Shown here: positions 1 through 9,042 of the stretch, in pieces | How positions within the stretch are numbered: position 1 is the stretch's first letter | How the letters are laid out: each line of letters begins with the position of its first letter | NCBI GenBank assembly: GCA_945957295.1 | Contig: CAMFLH010000007.1 | Location: forward strand, 1-45,244 | Source of the DNA: an uncultured Uliginosibacterium sp. | GTDB taxonomy: Bacteria > Pseudomonadota > Gammaproteobacteria > Burkholderiales > Rhodocyclaceae | Direction: 5' to 3' | Length of the DNA: 45,244 nt | Position numbers and translations under genes: made by a program | The notes under the pieces: model-generated | Seen by the model: the letters and a program-made list of their open reading frames with translations, nothing else | Told to the model about the DNA's origin: nothing | Database searches by the model: none

Positions 1-2
1 CA

Positions 3-1328
3 CTGGCACAGGCCGCAGCCGCCGATGCCGCACGCGCTGCTGGGGCGGTGGGCCCGCTCGCCGGCATCCCGATCGCGCACAAGGACATCTTCTGCACCGA
101 AGGCGTGCTGACGACCTGCGGCTCGAAGATTCTGTCGAACTTCGTCAGCCCGTACGACGCGACCGTGGTGTCGCGCCTCAAGGCGGCTGGCACCGTGATG
201 CTGGGCAAGACCAACTGCGACGAATTCGCGATGGGCTCGACCAACGAGCATTCGGCCTACGGCGCGGTGAAGAACCCGTGGGATTTGTCGCGTGTGCCGG
301 GTGGCTCGTCAGGTGGCTCGGCGGCGGCGGTGGCAGCGCGCCTGGCGCCGGCGATTACCGGCACCGATACCGGCGGCTCGATCCGCCAGCCGGCCTCGTT
401 GTGCGGCGTCACCGGCCTGAAGCCGACCTACGGCGCGGTGTCGCGCTGGGGCATGGTGGCCTACGCCTCATCGCTCGACCAGGGCGGCCCCTTCGCCAAG
501 AGCGCTGAGGATTGCGCGATTCTGCTCAACGCCTTCGCCGGCTTTGACGAGAAGGATTCGACCTCGGCTGAACGCGAAACCGAGGACTACACCCGCCTGC
601 TCGCGAAAGCCCCGGCCGACCCGGCCAAGCCGCTCGCCGGCGTGCGCCTGGGCGTGCCGAAGGAATACTTCGGTGACGGCCTCGCGGCCGATGTGCGCGA
701 CGCGATCGAGGTGGCGATCCGCGAAATGGAAAAGCTCGGCGCGGTAAGCGTCGAAGTCAGCCTGCCGAAGACCGAGTTGGCGATTCCTGCCTACTACGTG
801 ATTGCGCCGGCCGAGGCGAGCTCCAACCTCAGCCGTTTCGACGGCGTGCGCTACGGACACCGCGCCGCGGAATACCGCGACCTGATGGATATGTATTGCA
901 AGAGCCGCGCCGAAGGCTTCGGCCGCGAAGTGCAGCGCCGCATCATGGTCGGCACCTATGTGCTGTCGCACGGCTACTACGACGCCTACTACCTGCAAGC
1001 CCTGAAGCTGCGCCGCCTGATCGCGGAAGACTTCAAGGCCGCGCTGTCGCAATGCGACGTGCTGCTCGGCCCGGCCAGCCCGACCACCGCCTGGCCGATC
1101 GGCCAGATGGCGGACGACCCGGTGCAGATGTACCTCGCCGACATCTACACCGTGGCGATCAACCTCGCCGGCCTGCCGGCGATGTCGATTCCGTGTGGCT
1201 TTGGCGTGGGCGGCTTGCCGGTCGGGCTGCAGATGATCGGCAACTACTTCGATGAAGCGCGCATGCTGGAAATCGCACACCGCTTCCAGCAAGCGACGGA
1301 CTTCCACGCCAAGGCGCCTGCGCTGTGA
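3..1328 (+). CDS. gatA: Glu/Asp-tRNA(Gln/Asn) amidotransferase subunit A (5'-truncated)
   Basis: GatA is the amidase subunit of the GatCAB complex. It releases ammonia from glutamine so that GatB can convert misacylated Glu-tRNA(Gln) or Asp-tRNA(Asn) to the correct amide. The reading frame is open from base 3, and the window cuts off roughly the first 50-60 residues. A GTG at 48 is internal, because the residues before it (AADAARAAG) also fit GatA. The amidase-signature triad is visible: Lys in IAHKDIF (codon 81-83), the Ser in [10 protein letters not shown] (about 300-323) and the nucleophile Ser in [11 protein letters not shown] (about 366-398). The C-terminus ends normally. The stop overlaps the next start (GTGA), so the gene is cotranscribed with the LysE gene. 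Identification is secure. Confidence 0.97.
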   Translation: MAQAAAADAARAAGAVGPLAGIPIAHKDIFCTEGVLTTCGSKILSNFVSPYDATVVSRLKAAGTVMLGKTNCDEFAMGSTNEHSAYGAVKNPWDLSRVPGGSSGGSAAAVAARLAPAITGTDTGGSIRQPASLCGVTGLKPTYGAVSRWGMVAYASSLDQGGPFAKSAEDCAILLNAFAGFDEKDSTSAERETEDYTRLLAKAPADPAKPLAGVRLGVPKEYFGDGLAADVRDAIEVAIREMEKLGAVSVEVSLPKTELAIPAYYVIAPAEASSNLSRFDGVRYGHRAAEYRDLMDMYCKSRAEGFGREVQRRIMVGTYVLSHGYYDAYYLQALKLRRLIAEDFKAALSQCDVLLGPASPTTAWPIGQMADDPVQMYLADIYTVAINLAGLPAMSIPCGFGVGGLPVGLQMIGNYFDEARMLEIAHRFQQATDFHAKAPAL

Positions 1329-1954
1329 AATTCGAAACCTGGCTCGCGTTCTTCGCGGCGTCATGGCTGATCAGCCTGTCGCCCGGTGCCGGCGCCTTGT
1401 CGTGCATGACGGCGGGCCTGCGTTACGGATTCCGCCGCGGGGCGTGGAACATCCTCGGCCTGCAGATGGGCGTCGGGCTGCTGGTGCTGGTCGTGGCGCT
1501 GGGCCTTGGTGCGGTGCTTGCGGCATCCAACGTGGCATTCATGGCGATCAAGTGGTTCGGCGTGGCCTACCTGATCTGGCTGGGTGTGCAGCAGTGGCGC
1601 GCCGAACCCAAGCCGCTGGTCGAGGATGCCGGCGAGGTGGTGCCGGCGGCGCGCCGTGCGCTGGTGCTGCGCGGCTTCCTGGTGAACGCGAGCAATCCGA
1701 AGGGCATCATCTTCATGCTCGCAGTGCTGCCGCAGTTCATTGATCCGCACGCGCCGCAGGCGCTGCAGTACCTGATCTGCGCCGGTACGCTGTTCTTCAC
1801 CGATGCGGTGGTGATGAGTGGCTATACGCTGCTCGCCGCACGCGTGCTGGCGGCGCTGCGCGACCCGAGTCACATCCGCTGGACCAACCGCTTCTTCGGT
1901 AGTTTGTTCGTGTGTGTCGGGCTTCTGCTGGCCAACTTCAAACGCGCGGCATGA
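1325..1954 (+). CDS. LysE/RhtB-family amino-acid exporter
   Basis: A 209-residue inner-membrane protein with the usual length and hydrophobic pattern of the LysE/RhtB exporters (about six membrane segments). The N-terminal family signature is visible ([20 protein letters not shown], residues 17-36), followed by hydrophobic stretches near 40-65, 65-80, 110-130, 145-165 and 185-205. Family members export amino acids or homoserine lactones; the substrate here cannot be read from sequence. The GTG start overlaps the gatA stop by 4 nt, and its own stop overlaps the next gene (ATGA). Translational coupling inside the gat operon is therefore likely. A transporter inside gatA-gatB is unusual. Confidence 0.88.
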   Translation: MKFETWLAFFAASWLISLSPGAGALSCMTAGLRYGFRRGAWNILGLQMGVGLLVLVVALGLGAVLAASNVAFMAIKWFGVAYLIWLGVQQWRAEPKPLVEDAGEVVPAARRALVLRGFLVNASNPKGIIFMLAVLPQFIDPHAPQALQYLICAGTLFFTDAVVMSGYTLLAARVLAALRDPSHIRWTNRFFGSLFVCVGLLLANFKRAA

Positions 1955-2553
1955 GGGTGCGGGTGTCGCAGGTGTCGCGTCGTGTCGCCATGACGGTGGC
2001 CTTGGTGCTGCTGGCGTCCTGCGCGACCGAGAAGGCTGGCAAAAAGGGCGAGGACGAAGTTTTCGAGCCCGCCAAGCCGCCGGTGATGGCCGAGAAGGCA
2101 CCGAGTGGAAAAGGGGCGGACCGCGCCTTGCCCGCCGTGCCGCTGAAACCAACGCAGCCCAGCCCCGCCGCGCCGGCCGTTGGTCGGCCGAAGAAAGCGA
2201 TGGAAGCGAAACCGCTGAATGTGGCTTTCCGCTGCGCCTCGCATGACGAGCGCCACCACACGGCGCAAGCGGATGTCGAAGTGGCGGACGGTAACGTGCG
2301 TTACCTGCGCACCCGCTTGGCGACCCCGCAGGGGGGCGTGTGCGAGTTCGCGCTGCCCGATTTTTCGCAGACGCAACGCATGCCTTCGGTGGAGTTGAAG
2401 GCGCGCAGCGGCCGTTGCACGCTGCGGATGTGGGAGCAAGGCCCCAAGGTGACGCTGGCTTACAGCAACTGCGAGCAGTACTGCAAGCCGTCATCGACGA
2501 TGGATTACATCCTGCCGATCCTGTACGACCGGCGGGTCAATCGCTGTAACTGA
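1951..2553 (+). CDS. putative small lipoprotein, function unknown
   Basis: A 200-residue protein. The start is taken at the ATG overlapping the LysE stop (ATGA). An upstream in-frame start at 1912 would add 13 residues and bury the signal peptide. Residues 1-24 form a lipoprotein signal with a lipobox ending LLASC at about residue 25, so it is probably anchored in the envelope. Residues 30-85 are rich in Lys, Pro and Ala and look disordered. Residues about 88-200 hold several Cys residues (AFRCASHDER, GGVCEF, GRCTLRMW, NCEQYC, NRCN) that could form disulfides. I do not recognise the domain. It sits between a transporter gene and gatB, with 57 nt before gatB. Confidence 0.75.
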   Translation: MRVRVSQVSRRVAMTVALVLLASCATEKAGKKGEDEVFEPAKPPVMAEKAPSGKGADRALPAVPLKPTQPSPAAPAVGRPKKAMEAKPLNVAFRCASHDERHHTAQADVEVADGNVRYLRTRLATPQGGVCEFALPDFSQTQRMPSVELKARSGRCTLRMWEQGPKVTLAYSNCEQYCKPSSTMDYILPILYDRRVNRCN

Positions 2554-2610
2554 ACCTGATTTGAGACGCGGCGCTGCAAATCGTGCGGCGCCGGGATTGG
2601 AAGACACGAA

Positions 2611-4110
2611 ATGAGCAGAGCCGACTGGGAAGTCGTGATCGGGCTGGAAACACACGTTCAGCTCTCGACGCAATCGAAGATCTTTTCCGGCAGTTCCACC
2701 GCCTTCGGCGCCGAACCGAACCGCCAGGCCGCGGCGATCGACATTGCGCTGCCGGGCGTGCTGCCGGTCCTGAACCGCGGCGCGGTCGAGCGTGCGATCC
2801 GCTTCGGGCTGGCGATCGGCGCCAAGGTTGCGCCGACCTCAATCTTCGCGCGCAAGAACTACTTCTACCCGGATCTGCCGAAGGGCTACCAGATCAGCCA
2901 GTACGAGCTGCCGGTGGTGCAGGGCGGTACGATCACCGTTCAGGTGGGTGAGGGCGACAAGGCGTACGAGAAGGTGATCGAACTGACCCGTGCGCACCTT
3001 GAGGAAGACGCCGGCAAGTCGCTACACGAAGATTTCCACGGCATGTCGGGTATCGACCTGAACCGCGCCGGCACGCCCTTGCTGGAGATCGTCACCGAGC
3101 CAGTGATGCGGTCGAGTGACGAGGCCGTTGCCTACGCCCGCGCGCTGCATTCGCTGGTGCGCTGGATCGACATTTCCGACGGCAACATGCAGGAAGGCTC
3201 GTTCCGCTGCGACGCCAACGTGTCGGTGCGCAAAAAAGGCACCGAGAAGCTCGGCACCCGCCGCGAAGTGAAGAACCTCAACAGCTTCCGCTTCCTCAAG
3301 GAAGCAATCGAGGCCGAGATCGCCTACCAGATCGAAACCCTGGAAGACGGCGGCACGATCCAGCAGGCAACGGTGCTGTTCGACCCGGATGCGGGCGAGA
3401 CGCGCGCGATGCGAAGTAAGGAAGACGCGCAGGACTACCGCTACTTCCCCGACCCCGACCTGCTGCCGCTGGTGATTTCCGACGAATGGATCGCCCGCGT
3501 GAAGGGCGAGCTGCCGGAGTTGCCTGCAGCGAAAAAGGCCCGCTATCAGAGCGAGTTGATGCTGCTGCCGCAGGACGCAGAAGCGCTGACGAGTTCGCTG
3601 GACGCTGCAACGTATTTTGAAAGCACCCTCGCAGCACTCCGCGACATTCCAGAAATTCCATACCAGACGCAAACGCCGGACGTAGCCAACGCAAAGCATG
3701 TCGCAAACTGGATCATCAACAACGTAGCGGCGGCGCTGAATCGCGAACAGTTGAGTTTTGCGGAGTCCAAAGTGACGCCGGAGCAGCTTGCAGGACTTCT
3801 AGCTAACATCTTCAAGTCGGTCATCTCTGGGAATACTGCTAGGAAGGTATTTGATGCTCTGTGGGGCGGCGAAGGCGCCAGCGCCGATGAGGTCATCGAG
3901 AAGCAGGGCCTCAAGCAGGTGACGGACCTCTCCGCGATCGAGCCGATCATCGATGAAGTGCTCGCTGCGAACCAGAAGTCGGTCGAAGAGTTCCGCGCCG
4001 GCAAGGAGAAGGCGTTCAACGCTTTGGTGGGGCAGGTGATGAAGGCGAGCAAGGGCAAGGCCTCGCCAGCACAGGTCAATGAACTGTTGAAGAGGAAGCT
4101 CGGCGGCTGA
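2611..4110 (+). CDS. gatB: Glu/Asp-tRNA(Gln/Asn) amidotransferase subunit B
   Basis: GatB is the kinase/transamidase subunit of GatCAB; it binds the misacylated tRNA and ATP. The product has 499 residues, close to the family norm of about 480. The N-terminal signature [13 protein letters not shown] is at residues 7-19, and the GatB signature around [11 protein letters not shown] and [10 protein letters not shown] lies near residues 200-230. The C-terminal helical and YqeY-like tail domains occupy about residues 290-499. Within the gene, about 3540-3870 uses noticeably more A/T-ending and rare codons (CTA, AGG, GTA, GGA) than the rest. It is probably cotranscribed with gatA and ends at the strong hairpin downstream. 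Confidence 0.97.
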   Translation: MSRADWEVVIGLETHVQLSTQSKIFSGSSTAFGAEPNRQAAAIDIALPGVLPVLNRGAVERAIRFGLAIGAKVAPTSIFARKNYFYPDLPKGYQISQYELPVVQGGTITVQVGEGDKAYEKVIELTRAHLEEDAGKSLHEDFHGMSGIDLNRAGTPLLEIVTEPVMRSSDEAVAYARALHSLVRWIDISDGNMQEGSFRCDANVSVRKKGTEKLGTRREVKNLNSFRFLKEAIEAEIAYQIETLEDGGTIQQATVLFDPDAGETRAMRSKEDAQDYRYFPDPDLLPLVISDEWIARVKGELPELPAAKKARYQSELMLLPQDAEALTSSLDAATYFESTLAALRDIPEIPYQTQTPDVANAKHVANWIINNVAAALNREQLSFAESKVTPEQLAGLLANIFKSVISGNTARKVFDALWGGEGASADEVIEKQGLKQVTDLSAIEPIIDEVLAANQKSVEEFRAGKEKAFNALVGQVMKASKGKASPAQVNELLKRKLGG

Positions 4111-4130
4111 CGTCGGCGTTACCCCAATAC

Positions 4131-4163
4131 AAACGGCCGGGCATGTCCCGGCCGTTTGCTTTT
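4131..4163 (+). terminator. rho-independent terminator after gatB
   Basis: A perfect 11-bp inverted repeat (AAACGGCCGGG and CCCGGCCGTTT, 4131-4141 and 4147-4157) with a 5-nt loop CATGT, followed by GCTTTTGT. It lies 20 nt past the gatB stop and closes the gat transcript. Confidence 0.88.
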
Positions 4164-4409
4164 GTGTGCCGCGGATCGAGGTAGGCCCCACGTTTTTGCA
4201 CATCGCTGATGTCGCGGCGCGCCGCGTTGGTGTTGGCGCGTTGAGCGGTTTCCGGCGAAATCGTCGAATTTGGGCAATTTGATAGAGGGAATGGGCATCG
4301 GCAGCGGCATCGGGCGATGCCTATCATCGCGCTCCCCGTGGCACAGCCGTGGGGCCTGTATCAGCCGCGGTCGCGGGGGCGGCCACGGAATCGAACCTCG
4401 GGAGGCGCA

Positions 4410-5600
4410 GTGTTGGGGATAAAAAAAGGGTTCAGCTTGGCCTGGCTGTTGGCGATCGGCATGGTCTGCGCCGCGCCGGCGTGTGGGGCAGGCGATTGGG
4501 TGGTTGCGCAGGTGGCGAGCTTCAGCGGATCGAGCGCACACATCGGTAACGATCTGCGCGCCGGCGCGATGGTGGCCTTCAACGCGGCAAACGCGCGTGG
4601 CGGTGTCGCCGGCCGCAAGCTGAAACTGGTCGTGCGCGACGACGAGCAGCAGCCCGACAAGGCGCTTGCCGCAACGCGCGCACTGGTGGAACAAACCAAA
4701 CCGATCGCGCTGTTCGGGATCAGCAGCAACGAAGCGAGTCTTGCACTGCTGCAAGCCCGCCTGCCCGAAGCGCTTGGCCTGCCGCTGGTGGGGCCGCGTG
4801 CGGGGGTTGCGAGGGTGCTGGAGTCCGGCTCCGCTCAGGTGTTCGTGACGCGCGCCGGCTATCGCGACGAGATCAAGGCCTTGTTCCAGCATTGCGAAAT
4901 GTCGGGCATGCGCGAGGTGGCGCTGGTACATCAGAAGGACGAGGTGGGTGCCGAGATCCTTGCGCTGGCCGATGCGCTCGCGGCGCAGCACGGCTTGCGG
5001 CTGGTTGCGCGCGTGGCGCACGACAACAAGGCCAAGCGCGACACCCAGGCACACGAACTGCCGAATGTGCGCGAGGCGATCGACGCGGTGCTGCGTGTGC
5101 CGCATCAGGCGGTGCTGTTCGCGGTGACCGATCCCACCTTGATGGCCGCCATGGTGGCCAGCTACCAGCGCGATCCGCGCCATGCGGTGATGATGGCGCT
5201 GTCGTCGGCCGACGGGCGATGGATCGCGGAGCGGGTCGGCAGCGATCGTGCCCGCGGCCTGCTGATCACTCAGACGGTGCCCGCCGCCGGTAGTGCCAGC
5301 GCGGCGCTGCTGCGGCGCTTTGCGAACGACCTTAAGCTCGGCGGCGCGAGCGAGGAAGACGCCGCTGAATTCACGGTGAATTCCGTGATGCTTGAAGGCT
5401 ATGTGTCGGCGCAGGTGTTGATCGAAGGCTTGCGCCGGGCGGGCAGCAACGCCGATCCGGCGCGCCTTGGCGCGGCGCTGCAGGCCTTGCGTGGTTTCGA
5501 TATCGGCGGCTTCGACATCTCGTTCGGCGGGTCATCACGACAAGGCTCTCGCTTCGTCGAGGTGGCCATCCTGGGCAGGCAGGGCGAGCTGGTGCGCTGA
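4410..5600 (+). CDS. ABC-type branched-chain amino acid-like substrate-binding protein
   Basis: A 396-residue periplasmic protein of the Leu/Ile/Val-type binding family (Peripla_BP_6). The start is taken at GTG 4410 (or TTG 4413) behind GGAGG at 4401-4405. The longer frame to ATG 4317 would put about 31 residues ahead of an obvious signal peptide (KK at residues 5-6, hydrophobic 9-24, cleavage near ACGAGD). Family traits are the N-terminal motif with IGNDLRAGAMVAFNAANARG, the Asp-rich KLVVRDDEQQPDKALAATR and two Rossmann-like lobes. No permease or ATPase genes are adjacent, so it is an orphan binding protein that may feed a distant transporter or act as a sensor. The ligand is unknown. Confidence 0.85.
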   Translation: MLGIKKGFSLAWLLAIGMVCAAPACGAGDWVVAQVASFSGSSAHIGNDLRAGAMVAFNAANARGGVAGRKLKLVVRDDEQQPDKALAATRALVEQTKPIALFGISSNEASLALLQARLPEALGLPLVGPRAGVARVLESGSAQVFVTRAGYRDEIKALFQHCEMSGMREVALVHQKDEVGAEILALADALAAQHGLRLVARVAHDNKAKRDTQAHELPNVREAIDAVLRVPHQAVLFAVTDPTLMAAMVASYQRDPRHAVMMALSSADGRWIAERVGSDRARGLLITQTVPAAGSASAALLRRFANDLKLGGASEEDAAEFTVNSVMLEGYVSAQVLIEGLRRAGSNADPARLGAALQALRGFDIGGFDISFGGSSRQGSRFVEVAILGRQGELVR

Positions 5601-5653
5601 GGCGCGCGCGGCGGCTTGTATGCGGACCTTGGCGCGCCGTAGCATGCGGCGTC

Positions 5654-6118
5654 ATGTCTGGAGCTGCCACGATGCCAGGATTCCCGCCTGCTACGCCGCT
5701 GCGCATTTCGACCGCGCTGACCGAGTTCGATCTCGACGGCGTGTATCGTTTCCTGTCACAAGAGGCTTACTGGTCGAAGGGGCTGCCGCGTGCGGTGTTC
5801 GACCGCGCGGTGGCGAACTCGCTGTGCTTCGGCGGTTTTCTCGGTGATGCGCAGGTCACCTTCGGCCGCGTGATCACCGACAGGGCGACGTTTGCCTATC
5901 TGGCCGATGTGTTCGTGTTGCCTGCGCACCGCGGGCAGGGCTATTCGAGACAGTTGATGGATGCGGTCGTCGCGCATCCCGAACTGCAGGGCCTGCGCCG
6001 CATGGTGCTGGTAACCGGCGACGCGCACGGCCTGTACGCGCGATACGGCTTCACCGAGCTGGCGGCACCCGATCGCTACATGGAGCGCCACCAGCCCGGC
6101 ATCTACACCTCAGCCTGA
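5654..6118 (+). CDS. GNAT-family N-acetyltransferase
   Basis: A 154-residue GNAT fold protein. The acetyl-CoA pyrophosphate-binding loop is visible as HRGQGYSRQLM (about residues 94-104), preceded by the beta-4 strand YLADVFVLPA and followed by the motif-B region LYARYGFTEL. The start may be ATG 5654 or ATG 5672. The substrate is unknown. The 3' end overlaps the 3' end of the convergent acetoacetyl-CoA synthetase gene by 9 bp, so there is no room for a separate terminator. Confidence 0.85.
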   Translation: MSGAATMPGFPPATPLRISTALTEFDLDGVYRFLSQEAYWSKGLPRAVFDRAVANSLCFGGFLGDAQVTFGRVITDRATFAYLADVFVLPAHRGQGYSRQLMDAVVAHPELQGLRRMVLVTGDAHGLYARYGFTELAAPDRYMERHQPGIYTSA

Positions 6119-8092
6119 GGCGGCGCTGCGTTCGGTGCGGCGTCGCGCAAAGTCGATGAACCAGGCGAGGCTGTCGGGGTTGGCCATGGTGTCCGGGTTG
6201 GCGACCTTGTCGAGCGGTTGGCCCATCATCAGCTTCTTGATCGGCAGCTCCATCTTCTTGCCGGACATCGTGCGCGGAATCGCTGCGACCTGGAAGATGT
6301 CGTTCGGCACATGGCGCGCCGACAGTGCCTGCTTGATCCGTTCGCGGATCGCCCCTTCGAGCGCCGGCGTCAGCGAGTCGCCCTCCCGCAGCACGACGAA
6401 CAGCGGCATGTACGATTCGCGACCCAGGTATTCGAGGTCGACGACGAGGCTGTCGATCACCTGCGGCAGGTCTTCCACTGCGCGATACAGCTCGCTTGTG
6501 CCCATGCGGATGCCGTGGCGGTTGATCGTGGCGTCGGAGCGGCCATAGATCACCGCGCCGCCCCGCGGCGTGATGCGCACCCAGTCACCGTGGCGCCAGA
6601 TACCCGGGTACACATCGAAGTAGCTGTCGCGATAGCGGCGGTCACCCGCATCGTTCCAGAAGTACAAGGGCATCGAGGGCATCGGCACGGTGCACACAAG
6701 CTCGCCGACTTCGTCGTGCAAGGCCTTGCCAGCTTCGTCGAAGGCCTCGATGTGCGCACCGAGGCAGCGACATTGCATCTCGCCCCGCACCACCGGCAGC
6801 GTCGGCACGCCGCCGACAAAGGCGCTGACGATGTCGGTGCCGCCGGATATCGGGCTGATCCAGATATCGCTGCGCACTGCGTCGTACAGCCACTGGTAAT
6901 TCTCGGGCGACAGCGGCGAGCCGGTAGAGCCCAGACCGCGCAGCGCGGACAGGTCGGCCACCTCGGCCGGGTGGATATCCGCTTTCTGGCAGGACGCATA
7001 AAACGCTGCGCCGGCACCAAAATAGCTCACGCGGGTTTCGCCGGCGAAACGCCACAAGGCCGTCAGATCCGGGTAGCCGGGGCTGCCGTCGTAAATGCAG
7101 ATCGTTGCGCCGACGAGCAGGCCTGCGATCTGCGCGTTCCACATCATCCAGCCGGTGCTGCTGAACCAGTGGTAGCGATCGTTCGGGCCGAGATCCAGAT
7201 GCAGGCCGGCGAGCTTCACATGCTCCAGCACCACGCCGCCCTGACCATGCACCATCGGTTTCGGCAGGCCGGTGGTACCTGAGGAATACACCACCCACAG
7301 CGGGTGATCGAAGGGCACGGGTGTGCTGACGAGCGGCGCGTCGCGCTGCGTGACGCTCGCCCAGCTCACGCCGTTACGGAAGCTCGCCGCATCGGTGGTG
7401 GCATCGAGCTGCGGCAGCAGCACGAGGTGTTCCACGCTCGGCAGCTCGGCGAGCAATTCGGCGACCAGTTCGCGCCGGTCGTGCGCTTTGCCGCCATAGC
7501 GATAGCCGTCGACTGCCAGCATCGCTTTCGGTGCGATCTGCCTGAAGCGGTCCAGCACCGCCACGCGGCCCATGTCCGGCGAGCAGATCGACCACACCGC
7601 GCCGAGGCTGGCGACTGCGAGAAAGGCGCTGACCGTTTCGGGGATGTTGGGCATGTAGGCGACGACGCGGTCGCCGGGGCCGATGCCCCTCGCGCGCAGC
7701 GACGCGGCCAGCGCTGCGACTTCGCGTTGCAGCTGGGTCCAGCTGACTTCGCGGGTGTCACCCGCCTCGTTGCGGAACACGATCGCCGGCTGCTGATCGC
7801 TCGCGTGGCGGAAGACCTGATCGACGTAGTTGAGCCGTACGCCCGGAAACCACTTTGCGCCCGGCATCGTCGCGTCCGCTAGCGCACGCCCGCGCGGCAC
7901 ATCGGCTTGGATATCGAACCAGTCCCACACCGCGCACCAGAAGGCATCGGGCTCGTCGACCGACCATTGCCACATCTGCGCATAGTCGTCGAAGCGCAGC
8001 CCGCGCTGCTGTGCCAACCAATCGCCGAACGCGGTGATGCGCGCGGCCTTGATCATTGCGTCGGAAGGGCGCCAGGCGATCAGATCTTCCAT
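6110..8092 (-). CDS. aacS: acetoacetyl-CoA synthetase (acetoacetate-CoA ligase)
   Basis: A 660-residue ANL-superfamily enzyme that activates acetoacetate (and related short acids) to the CoA thioester with ATP, linking ketone bodies and polyhydroxybutyrate breakdown to central metabolism. Its length equals the family norm. Features seen: the N-terminal ACAS domain with AKWFPGVRLNYVDQVF (about residues 80-95), the P-loop YSSGTTGLPKPMVHG (about 270-284), the GGTDI adenylate motif, and the C-terminal catalytic-lysine segment PRTMSGKKMELPIKK near 625. Acetoacetate specificity is inferred from overall similarity, and acetate or propionate ligases are less likely. It lies downstream of the AIM24 gene, separated by 125 bp that hold a hairpin. 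Confidence 0.9.
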   Translation of the reverse strand: MEDLIAWRPSDAMIKAARITAFGDWLAQQRGLRFDDYAQMWQWSVDEPDAFWCAVWDWFDIQADVPRGRALADATMPGAKWFPGVRLNYVDQVFRHASDQQPAIVFRNEAGDTREVSWTQLQREVAALAASLRARGIGPGDRVVAYMPNIPETVSAFLAVASLGAVWSICSPDMGRVAVLDRFRQIAPKAMLAVDGYRYGGKAHDRRELVAELLAELPSVEHLVLLPQLDATTDAASFRNGVSWASVTQRDAPLVSTPVPFDHPLWVVYSSGTTGLPKPMVHGQGGVVLEHVKLAGLHLDLGPNDRYHWFSSTGWMMWNAQIAGLLVGATICIYDGSPGYPDLTALWRFAGETRVSYFGAGAAFYASCQKADIHPAEVADLSALRGLGSTGSPLSPENYQWLYDAVRSDIWISPISGGTDIVSAFVGGVPTLPVVRGEMQCRCLGAHIEAFDEAGKALHDEVGELVCTVPMPSMPLYFWNDAGDRRYRDSYFDVYPGIWRHGDWVRITPRGGAVIYGRSDATINRHGIRMGTSELYRAVEDLPQVIDSLVVDLEYLGRESYMPLFVVLREGDSLTPALEGAIRERIKQALSARHVPNDIFQVAAIPRTMSGKKMELPIKKLMMGQPLDKVANPDTMANPDSLAWFIDFARRRTERSAASG

Positions 8093-8178
8093 CCGTCGTC
8101 TCCGTTCATGAATGCAGATCGGCGAATCATGCGCGGACTGGCATGGCGGCGTCAGGCGCCGCGGCGACTATCTGGCGC

Positions 8179-8209
8179 GATCCGCCGCCGCAGTGGCGCG
8201 CGGCGGATC
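8179..8209 (-). terminator. strong hairpin after the AIM24-family gene
   Basis: A perfect 10-bp inverted repeat (GATCCGCCGC / GCGGCGGATC) with an 11-nt loop sits just past the stop of the gene ending at 8218 and 87 bp before aacS. There is no U-tract, so it may be a rho-dependent end, an mRNA-stabilising hairpin or a partial terminator. Confidence 0.4.
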
Positions 8210-8217
8210 CGGGGCGA

Positions 8218-9012
8218 TCAGTTGTCGCCGTCGAGCAGTCGGCCGAGGCCGCCCAGCACCGAGCCCTCTTCGCGCGATTGGCCGCCCGCTGCCGGTGCCG
8301 CCATCACGATGCGGTTGGCCATGCGCGACAACGGCAGCGATTGCAGCCAGACCTTGCCGGGGCCGCGCAGCGTGGCGAAGAACAGGCCTTCGCCGCTGAA
8401 CAGCGCGCTCTTGATGCGGCCGACGTACTGGATGTCGAAGTCCACGCTCGATTCATAGGCCACGACGCAGCCGGTGTCGACCCGCAGTGTCTCGCCAGCA
8501 CGCAGTTCCTTCGCGACCAGCGTGCCGCCGGCGTGCACGAAGGCCATGCCATCGCCGTCGAGCTTCTGCATGATGAAGCCCTCGCCGCCGAACAGGCCGG
8601 CACCGAGCTTGCGCTGGAAGGCGATGCCGATCGATACGCCGCGTGCCGCGCAGAGGAAGGAATCCTTCTGGCAGATCAGCGTGCCACCAATCTTCGCAAG
8701 GTCCACCGGCACGATGTGACCGGGGAAGGGGGCTGCGAAGGCGACGCGCTTCTTGCCGCTGCCTTCGTTGTGGAAGATCGTGGTAAACAGCGATTCGCCG
8801 GTCAGCAGGCGCTTGCCCGCGCCCATCAACTTGCCGAACAGGCCTTGTTGCGCGCTGGAGCCATCGCCGAAGATGGTGTCCATCTCGATGCCGTCTTCCA
8901 TGAACATCATCGCGCCGGCTTCGCCGATTGCCGCCTCGCCGGGATCGAGTTCGATCTCGACGAACTGCATTGCATCGCCCTTGATCTCGTAGTCCACAAC
9001 ATCCATGGCCAT
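8218..9012 (-). CDS. AIM24 / TIGR00266-family protein
   Basis: A 264-residue protein of the AIM24 family (TIGR00266), a tryptophan-RNA-binding-attenuator-like beta fold found widely in bacteria and in yeast mitochondria; its molecular role in bacteria is not settled. Family traits seen: [19 protein letters not shown] at the N-terminus, [14 protein letters not shown], the glycine-rich core [18 protein letters not shown] and [14 protein letters not shown]. The start is fixed by AAGGAGA 8 nt upstream of the ATG. There is no signal peptide, so it is cytoplasmic. It follows the DUF885 gene by 30 bp and is probably in the same transcript. Confidence 0.88.
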   Translation of the reverse strand: MAMDVVDYEIKGDAMQFVEIELDPGEAAIGEAGAMMFMEDGIEMDTIFGDGSSAQQGLFGKLMGAGKRLLTGESLFTTIFHNEGSGKKRVAFAAPFPGHIVPVDLAKIGGTLICQKDSFLCAARGVSIGIAFQRKLGAGLFGGEGFIMQKLDGDGMAFVHAGGTLVAKELRAGETLRVDTGCVVAYESSVDFDIQYVGRIKSALFSGEGLFFATLRGPGKVWLQSLPLSRMANRIVMAAPAAGGQSREEGSVLGGLGRLLDGDN

Positions 9013-9042
9013 GGTTGTCTCTCCTTTTGGATTCGTGCCGCT

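Noticed and set aside
4306-4321. Palindrome GGCATCG-GG-CGATGCC before the binding-protein gene
   Set aside because: Isolated, with a 2-nt loop and no known regulator; could be an operator but the evidence is too thin.
4119-5183. 354-residue minus-strand frame opposite the binding protein
   Set aside because: Composition is Arg/His/Gln-rich shadow translation; it runs over the gatB terminator.
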